Notes under the pieces: generated by a model
Seen by the model: the letters and a program-made list of their open reading frames with translations, nothing else
Told to the model about the DNA's origin: nothing
The model's database searches: none
Program-made: the position numbers and the translations under genes
Source: Acidimicrobiia bacterium
GTDB taxonomy: Bacteria; Actinomycetota; Acidimicrobiia; Acidimicrobiales; Bin134
NCBI GenBank assembly: GCA_022826705.1
Contig: JAJDUJ010000023.1
Coordinates: 1-64,000, forward strand
Length of the DNA: 64,000 nt
Direction of reading: 5' to 3'
In this document: positions 41,799-50,060 of the stretch, in pieces
Position numbering within the stretch: the first letter of the stretch is position 1
Layout: every line of letters begins with the position of its first letter

Positions 41799-41887
41799 AC
41801 CACGGCTTTTCCCACTTCAGAGGGGTTTTCTGAAAAATTCCTCCCTTTCCCGTCCCAAACTGTCACTCCCACCGGGATACTGGAAGC

Positions 41888-42058
41888 ATGAAGCAACAGC
41901 TCACCCTCTTGGAGGCACCGCCAGACTGGCGGATCGATGAGCGCACCAAGGAGATCGGGCGTCGGGGCCTGGCTCAGGCCCGAGCTGCCTTGCAGCGCCA
42001 CTCCCCTGCCATCCACTCCGCCCCTTCCCCATCCGACGACGTTCCCCGTGCTGCGTGA
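41888..42058 (+). CDS. Small conserved-looking protein of 56 residues
   Basis: A 56-residue product MKQQLTLLEAPPDWRIDERTKEIGRRGLAQ..., mostly one basic helix (DERTKEIGRRGLAQARAALQRH) followed by a Pro/Ser tail. It escapes length-based gene finding, but its TGA overlaps the GTG of the nuclease gene (GTGA at 42055-42058), codon use is regular, and GATACT lies 6 nt before the ATG. The DWRIDERTKEIGRRG pattern resembles small actinobacterial proteins that I have seen but cannot name. Function unknown. Confidence 0.6.
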   Translation: MKQQLTLLEAPPDWRIDERTKEIGRRGLAQARAALQRHSPAIHSAPSPSDDVPRAA

Positions 42059-42597
42059 GGCGGACCCCAGCGGTTTGCGGCCTGCTGATATTCGCGCTCG
42101 TCGGCTGCTCGGGAAATTCGGCTGGCCAGCTCGGTAACTCCCCTGAGTCGGCCGCGACGACAGTCGGGACTGCGGCCACGGTGAAAGAGGTGGTCGACGG
42201 CGACACGGTGGTGGTTGAGGTGGCGGGCCGGTCCGAGCGGGTGCGATTGATCGGCATCGATACCCCAGAGGCAACCGGGGGCTTCCTGCCAGCGGAGTGC
42301 TACGGCGACGAGGCCACCGCCTTCACCAGTGCGCTGCTGCCGATCGGCACCGATGTGCGCTTGACCCGTGATATCGAGGCCCGCGACCGCTATGAGCGGC
42401 TGCTGGCCTATGTACATCGCTCCGGCGACGGCCTGTTCGTCAATCTCGAAATCGCGGCCCAGGGATATGCCGAGGCTCTGATCATCGAGCCCAACACCAT
42501 TCACGCCGATGCCTTCTACACTGCTGCGGCCCATGCCCGTGACCAGGGGATGGGCCTGTGGAGCGCCTGCGGCAGTGCCGACGTAGTGCTTGAGTAA
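42055..42597 (+). CDS. Secreted thermonuclease-family (SNase) lipoprotein
   Basis: A 180-residue staphylococcal-nuclease-fold protein with a signal segment and lipobox LVGC (Cys18). The OB-fold core shows VKEVVDGDTVVVEV with the Ca-binding Asp, VRLIGIDTPEA carrying the catalytic Arg-Leu-x-Gly-Ile-Asp-Thr-Pro segment, a second Arg/Glu in DIEARDRYERLLAYV, and LEIAAQGYAE. It would degrade nucleic acid at the cell surface. It is coupled to the small upstream ORF. Confidence 0.85.
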   Translation: MRRTPAVCGLLIFALVGCSGNSAGQLGNSPESAATTVGTAATVKEVVDGDTVVVEVAGRSERVRLIGIDTPEATGGFLPAECYGDEATAFTSALLPIGTDVRLTRDIEARDRYERLLAYVHRSGDGLFVNLEIAAQGYAEALIIEPNTIHADAFYTAAAHARDQGMGLWSACGSADVVLE

Positions 42598-42620
42598 TCC
42601 CCTTTTCGGTCAACGGGCGG

Positions 42621-42626
42621 TAGCTT
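42621..42626 (+). promoter_or_regulatory. Putative leaderless -10 box (TAGCTT)
   Basis: TAGCTT, 7 nt before the GTG at 42634. Confidence 0.4.
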
Positions 42627-42633
42627 TCGGGTA

Positions 42634-43467
42634 GTGAGCGAGCTAATGGAACGCCTGGGCGATGGCCCCCAGGGCCGAGCCCTGATTATCACCTGCGACA
42701 ACCTGGGGCAGTCCCACGCGGCCAACGCCGCCATCGCCGAGTGCCTGGACACCGGGGTGGCCAACGCCGCCAGCCTGATGGTGCCGTGTCCGTGGGCCAG
42801 GGATGCCGCCACCCGCTTCGCCACCACCCCGGTGGGGGTCGACCTCACCCTGAACGCCGAGTTCGACAACTACCGATGGGGTCCGATCACCCAGGCACCA
42901 TCTCTGTTGGACGGCGACGGCGGCTTCCCCCGCACCCCGGCCGACGCCTGGGAGCACAGCGACCTCGACGAGGTCTTCCGGGAGTGCCGGGCCCAGATTG
43001 AGCGGGCCAGTCAGTGGGGCAGCGATCTGACCCACCTGAGCCCCCACTTGGACACGCTGTTGATGCGCCCCGAGTTCTTCGACGTGTATGTGGAGCTGGC
43101 CGCGGAGCTGAAGCTCCCGATGCGCTTGGGCGGGAGCGACCAGGAGCGTCGGGCCGGATTCCCGTTCCGCCGTCTGGCCGCCGACGCGGGAGTGCTGGCC
43201 CCGGACCATCTGGTGCAGATCCGCGGCCGTCCCCCCCGCCGGACCTTGGAGGAAGCGGTGGAGAGCCTGGCCCCGGGGGTGACCGAGCTGGTGGTGTCGC
43301 CGGCCATCGACACCCCCGAGCTGCGGGAGCTGGATCCGGGCTGGCTCAGTCGGGTGGAGCAGTACCTGCTGGTGGCCCACGATCCGTCGCTGCGCACCGC
43401 CATCGAGCGATCCGGCGCACGGATGCTGACCTACGCCGATCTGCGCGACGCCCAGCGCCAGGGTTGA
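42634..43467 (+). CDS. ChbG/YdjC-like carbohydrate deacetylase
   Basis: A 277-residue protein with ALIITCDNLGQSHAANAAIAECL (metal Asp in TCDN; the usual DD has become DN), VGVDLTLNAEF where YdjC enzymes have HxxLxxG-like residues, and DLTHLSPHLDTLL containing the metal-binding His pair. These enzymes remove acetyl groups from N-acetylated sugars such as diacetylchitobiose. The altered DN at the first site may lower activity. A GTG start follows TAGCTT. Convergent with the SCP2 gene. Confidence 0.7.
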   Translation: MSELMERLGDGPQGRALIITCDNLGQSHAANAAIAECLDTGVANAASLMVPCPWARDAATRFATTPVGVDLTLNAEFDNYRWGPITQAPSLLDGDGGFPRTPADAWEHSDLDEVFRECRAQIERASQWGSDLTHLSPHLDTLLMRPEFFDVYVELAAELKLPMRLGGSDQERRAGFPFRRLAADAGVLAPDHLVQIRGRPPRRTLEEAVESLAPGVTELVVSPAIDTPELRELDPGWLSRVEQYLLVAHDPSLRTAIERSGARMLTYADLRDAQRQG

Positions 43468-43487
43468 GCGAGGGCTGAGGCCTCGCT
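43467..43487. terminator. Bidirectional hairpin between convergent genes
   Basis: AGCGAGG, a 7-nt loop, CCTCGCT: a perfect 7-bp stem that fills the 20 bp between the stop codons of the deacetylase (+) and SCP2 (-) genes. There is no T-run, so it may act with Rho or simply block opposing polymerases. Confidence 0.45.
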
Positions 43488-43884
43488 AGAAGTCGGTCTT
43501 CTCGGCCAGAGCCGCTCGGAAGGCGTCGTACTCGGCTGAGTCCAGCAGCGGGCGCAGGCCAAAGACCCAGCGGCCGTAGTCGCCTTCCAGCTTCATCCGC
43601 CCCGACATATAGGCCAGATCGGGATGATCCCCGCCGGAGATCTCCGCGCGGGCGTCGGCGTACTTGTAGATGATGCTCACGTCGGCGTCGGCCAGCTTGC
43701 CCGAGGCCATCTCCGCCAAGCGGCCGTTGTGGATGACCGCGTGGTAGCGGATCTTGCCGTCGGGCGCGCCGGTCACCTCATAGTTGACCGAGCAGTCCAC
43801 CCCCGGCCGCTCCGGCCACTCAGACGCGGCCCCAAGGTTCAAGCCGAACCACTCGTCGCTGAGAAACAGCGCCCGCTCCACCAC
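43486..43884 (-). CDS. SCP2 sterol-transfer family protein
   Basis: A 132-residue stand-alone SCP2-fold protein. The central VNYEVTGAPDGKIRYHAVIHNGRLAEMASGKLADADVSIIYKYADARAEISGG strand pattern and GRMKLEGDYGRWVFGLRPL match sterol carrier protein-2 domains that hold a fatty acyl or sterol ligand in a hydrophobic tunnel. The GTG start overlaps the stop of the mca gene (TAGTG), so they are coupled. A lipid-carrier role for the steroid-type catabolic genes here is plausible. Confidence 0.75.
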   Translation of the reverse strand: MVERALFLSDEWFGLNLGAASEWPERPGVDCSVNYEVTGAPDGKIRYHAVIHNGRLAEMASGKLADADVSIIYKYADARAEISGGDHPDLAYMSGRMKLEGDYGRWVFGLRPLLDSAEYDAFRAALAEKTDF

Positions 43885-44738
43885 TACTCGATCCCTGCGA
43901 ACAGGTCGGTTTCAGGAATGTCGGTGTCCACCAGGCTGCGGCCCAGCATGTAGTCCTCCCACGGGTAGGCGTCGGCCATATGGTGGTCGGGCAGGCCGAA
44001 CCAGAACTTGGAGTCGGGGTCGACCTGGGTGCGGTGGGCCAAGAGCGCCTTGGACCGGCGGTCGAAGTACTCGGCGCAGTTGATGCGGGTGGTGATGGCA
44101 TCGTCGTTGGACGGCCGGCTGAACCAGCGCTCGTCATAGGGCGACTCCAGATCCAGCTCACCGAACTTCTCGTGCAGGGCGGTAATCCGGTTCCGGGACC
44201 AGGTCACGTAGTACATCTTCAGCGGCTGCCACGGCTCACCGGCGTCGGAATAGGCCTCGGGATCGCCGGCAGCATCGAATGCCGGGCCGCTGATCTCGGC
44301 CACCCGCAGATGGTCGGGGTGGCGATAGCCCTGCTGGTCTTCCCCGTAGGTGACCACCACATGGGGACGCTCGGCTCGCAGGATGGCCACGAGACGCCCC
44401 ACGGCCTCATCCAGCGGGGCCTGGGCAAAGCTGCGGGGGTCGGCGTTGGCCTCGCTGTCGGGCATGCCGGAGTCGTGATACCCCAGCCAGTGGACGCTGC
44501 GATAGCCGAGCACATCGGCGGCCTCCACCAGCTCGTCTCGGCGGACCTGCTCCAGATTCTCACGAACCTCGGGGCGATCCATGGCCGGGTTCAAGATGTC
44601 GCCCTGCTCCCCGCCGGTGCAGCACACCAGCGATGCCACCACGCCCTGGTCGGCGTACATGGCCACCGTGGCCGACCCCTTCGACGACTCATCGTCGGGA
44701 TGGGCGTGGATGGTGAGCAGTCGAAGGTCGCCGGTCAT
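43884..44738 (-). CDS. mca: Mycothiol S-conjugate amidase (Mca)
   Basis: A 284-residue LmbE/PIG-L-fold zinc deacetylase. HAHPDDESSKGSATVAMYADQG begins the protein with the HPDDE metal site; CTGGEQGDILNP, WLGYHDSGMPDSEA, VTYGEDQQGYRHPDHLR with the third His, and the long C-terminal part are all typical of Mca rather than the shorter MshB. Mca cleaves mycothiol conjugates of electrophiles and antibiotics so the mercapturate can leave the cell. This implies the host makes mycothiol. TAGCCT lies 9 nt upstream of the ATG. Confidence 0.88.
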   Translation of the reverse strand: MTGDLRLLTIHAHPDDESSKGSATVAMYADQGVVASLVCCTGGEQGDILNPAMDRPEVRENLEQVRRDELVEAADVLGYRSVHWLGYHDSGMPDSEANADPRSFAQAPLDEAVGRLVAILRAERPHVVVTYGEDQQGYRHPDHLRVAEISGPAFDAAGDPEAYSDAGEPWQPLKMYYVTWSRNRITALHEKFGELDLESPYDERWFSRPSNDDAITTRINCAEYFDRRSKALLAHRTQVDPDSKFWFGLPDHHMADAYPWEDYMLGRSLVDTDIPETDLFAGIE

Positions 44739-44833
44739 CGCCTGCTTAGGCTAACGCCGCCCAAGCGGGGCTAGGAACCCGTGCCGGATGGCCAACCCCC
44801 AGTCCAAGACCCTTGAGGCACCAGGGCAAGGGT

Positions 44834-44839
44834 TAGTCT
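44834..44839 (+). promoter_or_regulatory. Putative leaderless -10 box (TAGTCT)
   Basis: TAGTCT, 6 nt before the ATG at 44846; back to back with the mca promoter region. Confidence 0.4.
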
Positions 44840-44845
44840 CCGGGG

Positions 44846-45748
44846 ATGCCAAGCCCAGAATTCGAAGCGGTGCGGTCCATGCTGGCGGCCGCTCCCGCGC
44901 CCGACCCCTCCGAGACCGCGGCGGAGCGCCGAGCCCGGCTAGACGCCAACGCCGCGGCCACGCCGCTCGCCGACGGGGTGGTGAAGGAGACCGTGGAGAT
45001 CCCCGGTGTGCCCGGCGCCGCCTGGCTGCGCCCCGAAGCTCACGACCCCGAGAGCCTCCCGGCGCTGCTGTTCTTCCACGGCGGCGGCTACCGGGTGGGA
45101 TCGATCATCTCCCATCAGGGCTTCGGATCCCATCTGGCCTCATTGATCCCGGCTCGAGTGCTGATGATCGACTACCGGCTGGCACCGGAGAACCCGTTCC
45201 CCGCCGCGGTGGACGACTGCCTGGCCGCCTACCGCTGGATGCTGGATGCCGGGATCGACCCGGGCTGCATCGCGTACATCGGCGACTCGGCTGGAGGCGG
45301 ACTGGTGGGCGCGGTGTTGCTCGGGGCCCGAGACCAGGGCTGGCCGCTGCCCGGCGCGGGCGTGTGCCTGTCGCCGTGGATCGACCTGACCAACTCCTCG
45401 GCCAGCCATACCGAGCGCGACGAGCTGGATGTGATGTTCGGCCACGACGATGCGGTGACCGCGGCCAGTTGGTACCTGGACGGCCACGATCCCCGTGATC
45501 CGCTGGCCTCCCCGCTCTTCGGCGACTTGACGGGATTGCCCCCCATGCTGGTCCACGCCGGAGACCACGAGGTGCTGTTGGACGACGCCACCGGGTTCGC
45601 CGCCGCGTTGGAGTCAGCGGGCGTGGAAGTGGACCTCCGCATCTGGCCGGGCATGATCCACGACTTTCAGATCATGTACCCCAACTACCCCGAGGCGATC
45701 GAGGGGACCGAGGCCATTGCGGCCTTCGTGCGACGCGTCGTGGAATGA
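44846..45748 (+). CDS. Alpha/beta hydrolase (HSL-type esterase)
   Basis: A 300-residue hormone-sensitive-lipase-like esterase. FFHGGGYRVGS (about residues 75-85) is the HGGG oxyanion motif, GDSAGG near 146 holds the nucleophilic Ser, DEVLLDDA-type GDHEVLLDD carries the acid and GMIHDF the catalytic His. No signal peptide, so a cytosolic carboxyl-esterase or lactonase. Single gene; a hairpin follows between it and the converging whiB gene. Confidence 0.88.
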   Translation: MPSPEFEAVRSMLAAAPAPDPSETAAERRARLDANAAATPLADGVVKETVEIPGVPGAAWLRPEAHDPESLPALLFFHGGGYRVGSIISHQGFGSHLASLIPARVLMIDYRLAPENPFPAAVDDCLAAYRWMLDAGIDPGCIAYIGDSAGGGLVGAVLLGARDQGWPLPGAGVCLSPWIDLTNSSASHTERDELDVMFGHDDAVTAASWYLDGHDPRDPLASPLFGDLTGLPPMLVHAGDHEVLLDDATGFAAALESAGVEVDLRIWPGMIHDFQIMYPNYPEAIEGTEAIAAFVRRVVE

Positions 45749-45758
45749 GGAGGTTGAA

Positions 45759-45780
45759 GGCGCCGCCTGAATGCGGCGCC
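45759..45780. terminator. Bidirectional hairpin between esterase and whiB
   Basis: GGCGCCGC, loop CTGAAT, GCGGCGCC: a perfect 8-bp GC stem 11 nt after the esterase stop and 18 nt from the whiB stop. There is no T-run. It probably insulates the two converging transcripts. Confidence 0.5.
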
Positions 45781-45797
45781 GGGTCAGCGCAGTCGGC

Positions 45798-46100
45798 TCA
45801 GGCCGATTCCCGCTCGGTACGGTGGCGCCGCAGACCGATGACCGGAGTGGAGGGGGCGAAGCCCGCCTCTGCCCGCTCGATCTCCGACTCGCCGCCCCAG
45901 AAGCCGAGCTCGCGCTGGTCGCGGGCCCAACTCCGGCACGCCCGAATTACTACGCACTCCCCACAAATCCGCCGGGCTGCATTCTCCCGCCGCTCACGAG
46001 CCGACGGACGTTCGCCGGCCGGAGGGAAGAACAGCTCGCTCTTCCCTTTGCAGTTCGCATTTTCCATCCACCAAGGACGAGGCTCCATTGCCATCTCCAC
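45798..46100 (-). CDS. WhiB-family iron-sulfur transcriptional regulator
   Basis: A 100-residue WhiB protein. The four cluster-binding cysteines are Cys17 (ENANCKGKSELFFP), Cys46 and Cys49 (ICGEC) and Cys55 (IRACRSWA). RELGFWGGESEIERA is the beta-turn motif that contacts the sigma factor. The tail is basic (RRHRTERES) but lacks the AT-hook of WhiB7. Two in-frame ATGs at 46094 and 46088 could also serve. It is divergent from the DHA2 exporter across a 144-bp, relatively AT-rich region, so it may control that gene in response to redox or drug stress. Confidence 0.9.
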   Translation of the reverse strand: MEMAMEPRPWWMENANCKGKSELFFPPAGERPSARERRENAARRICGECVVIRACRSWARDQRELGFWGGESEIERAEAGFAPSTPVIGLRRHRTERESA

Positions 46101-46244
46101 CCATTGCCTCCCGTACGAGTCCGGGGGCCTTTTCTCCGTTTGGCTATTACTTCAGCAACCGAAACACCTAGCAATTGCTTAGATATTCGCCTGCTTTCAA
46201 AACAAAAGTTAGACGCTCGAATAGCGCCCGTCACGATATCCTAT

Positions 46245-47798
46245 ATGAATAGTTTTGATAAATCTATCCCGATAAGTGATAGTGCTTCGGCAGGAAGCGG
46301 CAACCTGCCCAAACGCCAAGTACTGGTCATCATACTCACTCTGATGCTGGCTCAGATGATGGCGGCCATCGAGGGCACGGTGGTGTCCACCGCGCTGCCC
46401 ACCATCATCGGAGACTTGGGTCGGCGGGACCTGTACACGTGGGTTTTCACGTCTTATTTCATCGCCTCAACCTCAACCACCCCGCTGTGGGGAAAGCTCT
46501 CAGACCTGTGGGGGCGCAAGAGCCTGTACCAGACCGCCATCGTCATCTTCATGGTCGGATCGGTGCTGGCCGGGGTGTCGAGCGGCATGACCATGCTGAT
46601 CGTGTTCCGGGCCATCCAAGGGTTGGGCGCCGGCGGTTTGTTCACGCTGTCGATGGCCATCCTGGCCGACGTGCTGTCGCCCCGGGAGCGGGGCCGGTAC
46701 CAGGGATACATGGGCGGGATCTTCGCTCTGGCCACCATCTTGGGGCCGCTGGCGGGGGGTCTTCTGGTGGACTACGCCCACTGGCGATGGGTCTTCTTCA
46801 TGGTGCTGCCGCTCGGCGGTATCTCCCTGGTGATGTCGGTCACTCATCTCGAGTTGGCCTTTACCCGCCGCGAGGCCCGGGTGGACTACACCGGAGCGGG
46901 CCTGCTTGTGGTGTGGGTGATCGCCATCATCCTGGCAATGGAGCTGGGGGGTGACTCCTGGGATTGGGTGTCGGCCCCGTCGATCGCGCTGCTTGCCGCG
47001 GGAGTTGGGGGCGTGGCCCTGTTCGTCGCCCAGCAGCGGCGAACAGCCGAGGCCATCCTGCCGCCCCGGCTGTTCCGGTTCCGGCTGTTCAACATCTCCT
47101 GTGTGATCCAGTTCATCGCCGGGGCGGCCATGCTCAGTGCGGGCATCTTCGGACCGCTGTTCCTCCAAGTGGTCACCGATGTGAACGCCACTCGGTCGGG
47201 GCTCCTGTTGGTGCCCATGATGTTGGGGATGCTGCTCACCTCGGTGAGCGCCGGGCAGGTGCTGACCCGTACCGGTCGCTACAAGGCGGTGCCGATCTTC
47301 GGAGCCGGCGTGCTCACCCTGGGGGTGTGGCTGATGTCCACCCTTAGCGGCGAGACGTCGACGGTGACGGCCATGGCCTATCTGTTCACTATGGGCTGCG
47401 GAGTGGGCGCCATCATGCAGGTGCTCTTGGTGGCAGTGCAGAACATCGTTCCCCACGACGACTTGGGGGCGGCCACGTCGGCGTCCAACTTCTTCCGCTC
47501 CTTGGGCCAGACCTTCGGTTCCGCGGTGATGGGGGTCGTGTTTATTTCCCGCCTTGACTACTACCTGCCCCGGTTGGTGCCGGGCGGCGATCAGCTCGAC
47601 ATCGAAGCGCTCATCGAGGCCCCCACCCAAATTGGCGCCATTGAGCCCGCGTCGGTGCGCAACGGCATCATCGAGTCGTTCGCCAATGCCATTGCCGACG
47701 TCTATTGGTGGGCCATCCCGGTGACGGCATTGGCCGTGGTCTTGGCCATGCTGGTGCCCGAGTACCGCCTGCGGGAGAAGGCCGCCATCGGGAACTAG
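46245..47798 (+). CDS. DHA2-family MFS multidrug exporter
   Basis: A 517-residue, 14-helix exporter. AAIEGTVVSTALPTIIGDLG in helix 1, GKLSDLWGRKSLYQ as MFS motif A, FRAIQGLGAGGLFTLSMAILAD in helix 4 and [25 protein letters not shown] (motif C, antiporter) are clear. The first 25 residues are Ser-rich and AT-rich at the DNA level. It expels lipophilic toxins by proton antiport. It is divergent from whiB and ends 4 bases into the converging dehydrogenase gene. No ribosome site is visible at the ATG; the start is the only one that keeps helix 1. Confidence 0.85.
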   Translation: MNSFDKSIPISDSASAGSGNLPKRQVLVIILTLMLAQMMAAIEGTVVSTALPTIIGDLGRRDLYTWVFTSYFIASTSTTPLWGKLSDLWGRKSLYQTAIVIFMVGSVLAGVSSGMTMLIVFRAIQGLGAGGLFTLSMAILADVLSPRERGRYQGYMGGIFALATILGPLAGGLLVDYAHWRWVFFMVLPLGGISLVMSVTHLELAFTRREARVDYTGAGLLVVWVIAIILAMELGGDSWDWVSAPSIALLAAGVGGVALFVAQQRRTAEAILPPRLFRFRLFNISCVIQFIAGAAMLSAGIFGPLFLQVVTDVNATRSGLLLVPMMLGMLLTSVSAGQVLTRTGRYKAVPIFGAGVLTLGVWLMSTLSGETSTVTAMAYLFTMGCGVGAIMQVLLVAVQNIVPHDDLGAATSASNFFRSLGQTFGSAVMGVVFISRLDYYLPRLVPGGDQLDIEALIEAPTQIGAIEPASVRNGIIESFANAIADVYWWAIPVTALAVVLAMLVPEYRLREKAAIGN

Positions 47799-48793
47799 CC
47801 CTGGTCGGCTTCCCCGCTGGCCCTCTGGATGCGGGCATCTCTTTCGGTAATCAATCTCCCGGCCCCGATCCCGGATTCGCTGAGCGCCCGCATCACTCCC
47901 AGCAGGCTCTGGTCGCGCTGGTGCTCCAACTCCGCCACTGTGCGCCCGCCCGCCTGGGCTTCGGTGCCGGTGGCCATGGCCTCGATGAGTTCCTCGGTGA
48001 GCTCGGGGGCCTCCATGTGGGTCCAGGGCAGCTTCAGGGCGGGGCCGAACTGGCTCAGCATGTGCCGCATCCCGCCCTCGCCCCCGGCCAAGTGGAAGGT
48101 GAGATTGGTGCCCAGGGCCGCCCAGCGCAGCCCGGGGCCATAGACGACGGCGTCGTCCAGCTCGGCGGTGGTGGCCACCCCGTCGTTCACCAGATGCAGC
48201 ACCTCTCGCCACAGGGCTTCTTGGAGGCGGTCGGACAGGTAGCCCTCGATCTCGTTTCGCACGATGAGAGGGTGCATGACCAGGTCGTCGTAGTGCTCCA
48301 CTGCGGCGGCCACCGCATCGGCGCTGGTGGCCTTACCAGCGACCACCTCCACCAGCGGCAGCAGATACACCGGGTTGAACGGGTGGCCGATGAGCAGGCG
48401 CTCGGGGTGGTGCAGGCCCTCGGCCAAGCGAGTGGGCAAGAGTCCCGAGGAGCTGCTGGCGATCACCGTGCGGGGCGGGGCGGCGTCGTCCAAGCGGCGC
48501 AGCAGGATGCGCTTGATCTCTTCGTCTTCGGGAGCGCTCTCCTGGATCCAATCGGCGGCATCGGCCACCTCCTCGGGGGAGTCGGCCCACCGCACCCGGC
48601 TGGGGTCGGCTCCGGGGAACAGGCCCAACTCGGTGGCCGCGGGCCAGGCTCGCTCAATCGAGTCTGCCAACCGGTCCTCGGCGCCGTCGGCCGGGTCCCA
48701 GGCCACCACGTCGTACCCTCGGGCCAGCACCCGTACCGCCCAGCCCGAGCCAATGACCCCCGTCCCCACCAGTCCGATGGTCTTGGTCGTCAT
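47795..48793 (-). CDS. 3-hydroxyacyl-CoA dehydrogenase family (L-carnitine dehydrogenase-like)
   Basis: A 332-residue dehydrogenase. IGLVGTGVIGSGWAVRVLARGYDVVAWDP binds NAD; ESAPEDEEIKRILLRRLDDA, SSSSGLLPTRLAEG and GHPFNPVYLLPLVEVV carry the catalytic His and Asn in the form typical of carnitine 3-dehydrogenases (GHPFNPVYLLPLVEV rather than the acyl-CoA GMHFFNP). It would oxidise L-carnitine or a similar 3-hydroxy acid. GAGGG precedes the ATG by 4 nt. It lies 18 nt after the SDR gene. Confidence 0.75.
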   Translation of the reverse strand: MTTKTIGLVGTGVIGSGWAVRVLARGYDVVAWDPADGAEDRLADSIERAWPAATELGLFPGADPSRVRWADSPEEVADAADWIQESAPEDEEIKRILLRRLDDAAPPRTVIASSSSGLLPTRLAEGLHHPERLLIGHPFNPVYLLPLVEVVAGKATSADAVAAAVEHYDDLVMHPLIVRNEIEGYLSDRLQEALWREVLHLVNDGVATTAELDDAVVYGPGLRWAALGTNLTFHLAGGEGGMRHMLSQFGPALKLPWTHMEAPELTEELIEAMATGTEAQAGGRTVAELEHQRDQSLLGVMRALSESGIGAGRLITERDARIQRASGEADQG

Positions 48794-48811
48794 CGCCCTC
48801 TGACCCTCCGG

Positions 48812-49567
48812 TCACCAGGTGGGATTGGTGAGGATCCCGCCGTCCACCACCAGATCGGCACCGGTGATCCACCGGGCCAGATCAGAGCAGAGGAACACAC
48901 AGGCGTCCCCGACGTCTTCGGCGGTGCCCAGGCGGCCGAGCGGGACGGCGGCCATCCAGCGCTCTACGCCCTCGGGCCAGTCATCGGCCAAGCCGGGGCG
49001 GTCGATCAGCCCTGGCGACACCGAGTTGACCCGAATGCTGTGAGGACCCCAGGCCAGGGCAGCCGCCTTGGCGTGCATTACCAGTCCTGCTTTGGCGGTG
49101 GCGTAGTGGCCGTGGACCGGAGTGGGGTGGCGGGCCTCAATGGAGGCGATGTGGACAATGGACCCGCCAGTGCCCTGGTCCCGCATGGCCGAGGCGGTCG
49201 CTTGAGTCAGCCGGTGTACCGCAGTGAGATTGGTGTCGATCATCTCGGCCCATTGCTGATCGGTGAGATCAGTGAACGGGGCCACCGGCTGGATCCCCGC
49301 GTTGTTGACCAGGGCGTCGATCCGCCCGTGACGCTCCCGGGCCGCGTCCACCACCGCAGTCGGGCCGTCTTCTTCGGTGAGGTCAGCCCGCACCTCAGTG
49401 ATCTGCCCTTCGCCGCGCTCAACCGGTGACGACCGAGTGTGGGCCACCACCGAGGCACCCGCGGCCGCCATGCGCCTGACGATCCCCCCGCCAATCCCCC
49501 CACCCGCACCAGTAACCACCACTACCCTGCCGGTGAGGTCGACCATCTCAGCGGGCGATGCAGTCAC
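48812..49567 (-). CDS. SDR family oxidoreductase
   Basis: A 251-residue classical SDR: TGAGGGIGGG at the cofactor loop, AHTRSSP (Arg after strand two suggests NADP), NNAGIQP, HIASIEA with the Ser and YATAK as Tyr/Lys. The C-terminus VVDGGILTNPTW is FabG-like. Its GTG starts inside GTGA of the cupin gene upstream, and the carnitine-dehydrogenase-like gene follows, making a three-gene operon. Confidence 0.75.
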   Translation of the reverse strand: MTASPAEMVDLTGRVVVVTGAGGGIGGGIVRRMAAAGASVVAHTRSSPVERGEGQITEVRADLTEEDGPTAVVDAARERHGRIDALVNNAGIQPVAPFTDLTDQQWAEMIDTNLTAVHRLTQATASAMRDQGTGGSIVHIASIEARHPTPVHGHYATAKAGLVMHAKAAALAWGPHSIRVNSVSPGLIDRPGLADDWPEGVERWMAAVPLGRLGTAEDVGDACVFLCSDLARWITGADLVVDGGILTNPTW

Positions 49568-50037
49568 GGCCTCACCAACTCAGCGATCTCCCGCGCCGCC
49601 GAGGGGTACTGCTCAACAAGCTGGTCGGAGTCGCCCAACTCGAAGCCATCATGGTGATACGGCGGCGCCATCGTGGTCCCCACCAGCGACCACTCACCCC
49701 GAGTAGCCGCCCCCATCCAAGTGTGGGCCGGAACCACCACACAAGGCCGCTCCCCCGCCCCCAAGTCGTCGCCCAACATCGGCCGCTCCACCAACCCGTC
49801 CGGCCCCAGCAACAGCATCTGAACAGCCGCCCCCGCATAGTGATGCCACAGCTCCGGCCCATCCAGCCGATGCATCGCTGAGAAGTCCCCCGGCTGAAGC
49901 AAGAAATAGATGGCAGTGCTCTGCTCATCCCGCCAAACCTCCCGCCACATCCCCCCTTCCTCCGGCAACGGCACCAACCCCAACATCGCCACCACCTCAG
50001 CCCCAGACAACCCCGCCAAGTCCCCCCGCTGCCCCAT
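49564..50037 (-). CDS. Cupin_5 (DUF985) family protein
   Basis: A 157-residue cupin of the DUF985 type. TAIYFLLQPGDFSAMHRLDGPELWHHYAGAAVQMLLL holds the first barrel motif with its His/Glu metal ligands, VVPAHTWMGA the second, and SLVGTTMAPPYHHDGFELGD the end of the barrel. Members are of unknown function, some suspected sugar epimerases. The ATG at 50037 is chosen because TAGGGT lies 8 nt upstream. The gene is unusually C-rich on the plus strand. Confidence 0.8.
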   Translation of the reverse strand: MGQRGDLAGLSGAEVVAMLGLVPLPEEGGMWREVWRDEQSTAIYFLLQPGDFSAMHRLDGPELWHHYAGAAVQMLLLGPDGLVERPMLGDDLGAGERPCVVVPAHTWMGAATRGEWSLVGTTMAPPYHHDGFELGDSDQLVEQYPSAAREIAELVRP

Positions 50038-50045
50038 CGCCACAG

Positions 50046-50051
50046 ACCCTA
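50046..50051 (-). promoter_or_regulatory. Putative leaderless -10 box (TAGGGT)
   Basis: Minus-strand TAGGGT, 8 nt before the ATG at 50037; supports that start over the GTG at 50043. Confidence 0.4.
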
Positions 50052-50060
50052 GCTTTCCCT

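Noticed and set aside
41816-41841. TTCAGA/TCTGAA hairpin after the XRE regulator
   Set aside because: Short AT-containing stem with a 7-nt loop and no clear T-run; could be chance.
46500-48212. 570-codon minus-strand frame
   Set aside because: Runs antisense to the DHA2 exporter and shows the His/Gln/Gly-rich look of a shadow frame.
47705-49429. 574-codon plus-strand frame
   Set aside because: Antisense to the carnitine-dehydrogenase-like and SDR genes, which have clear motifs and coupled starts.
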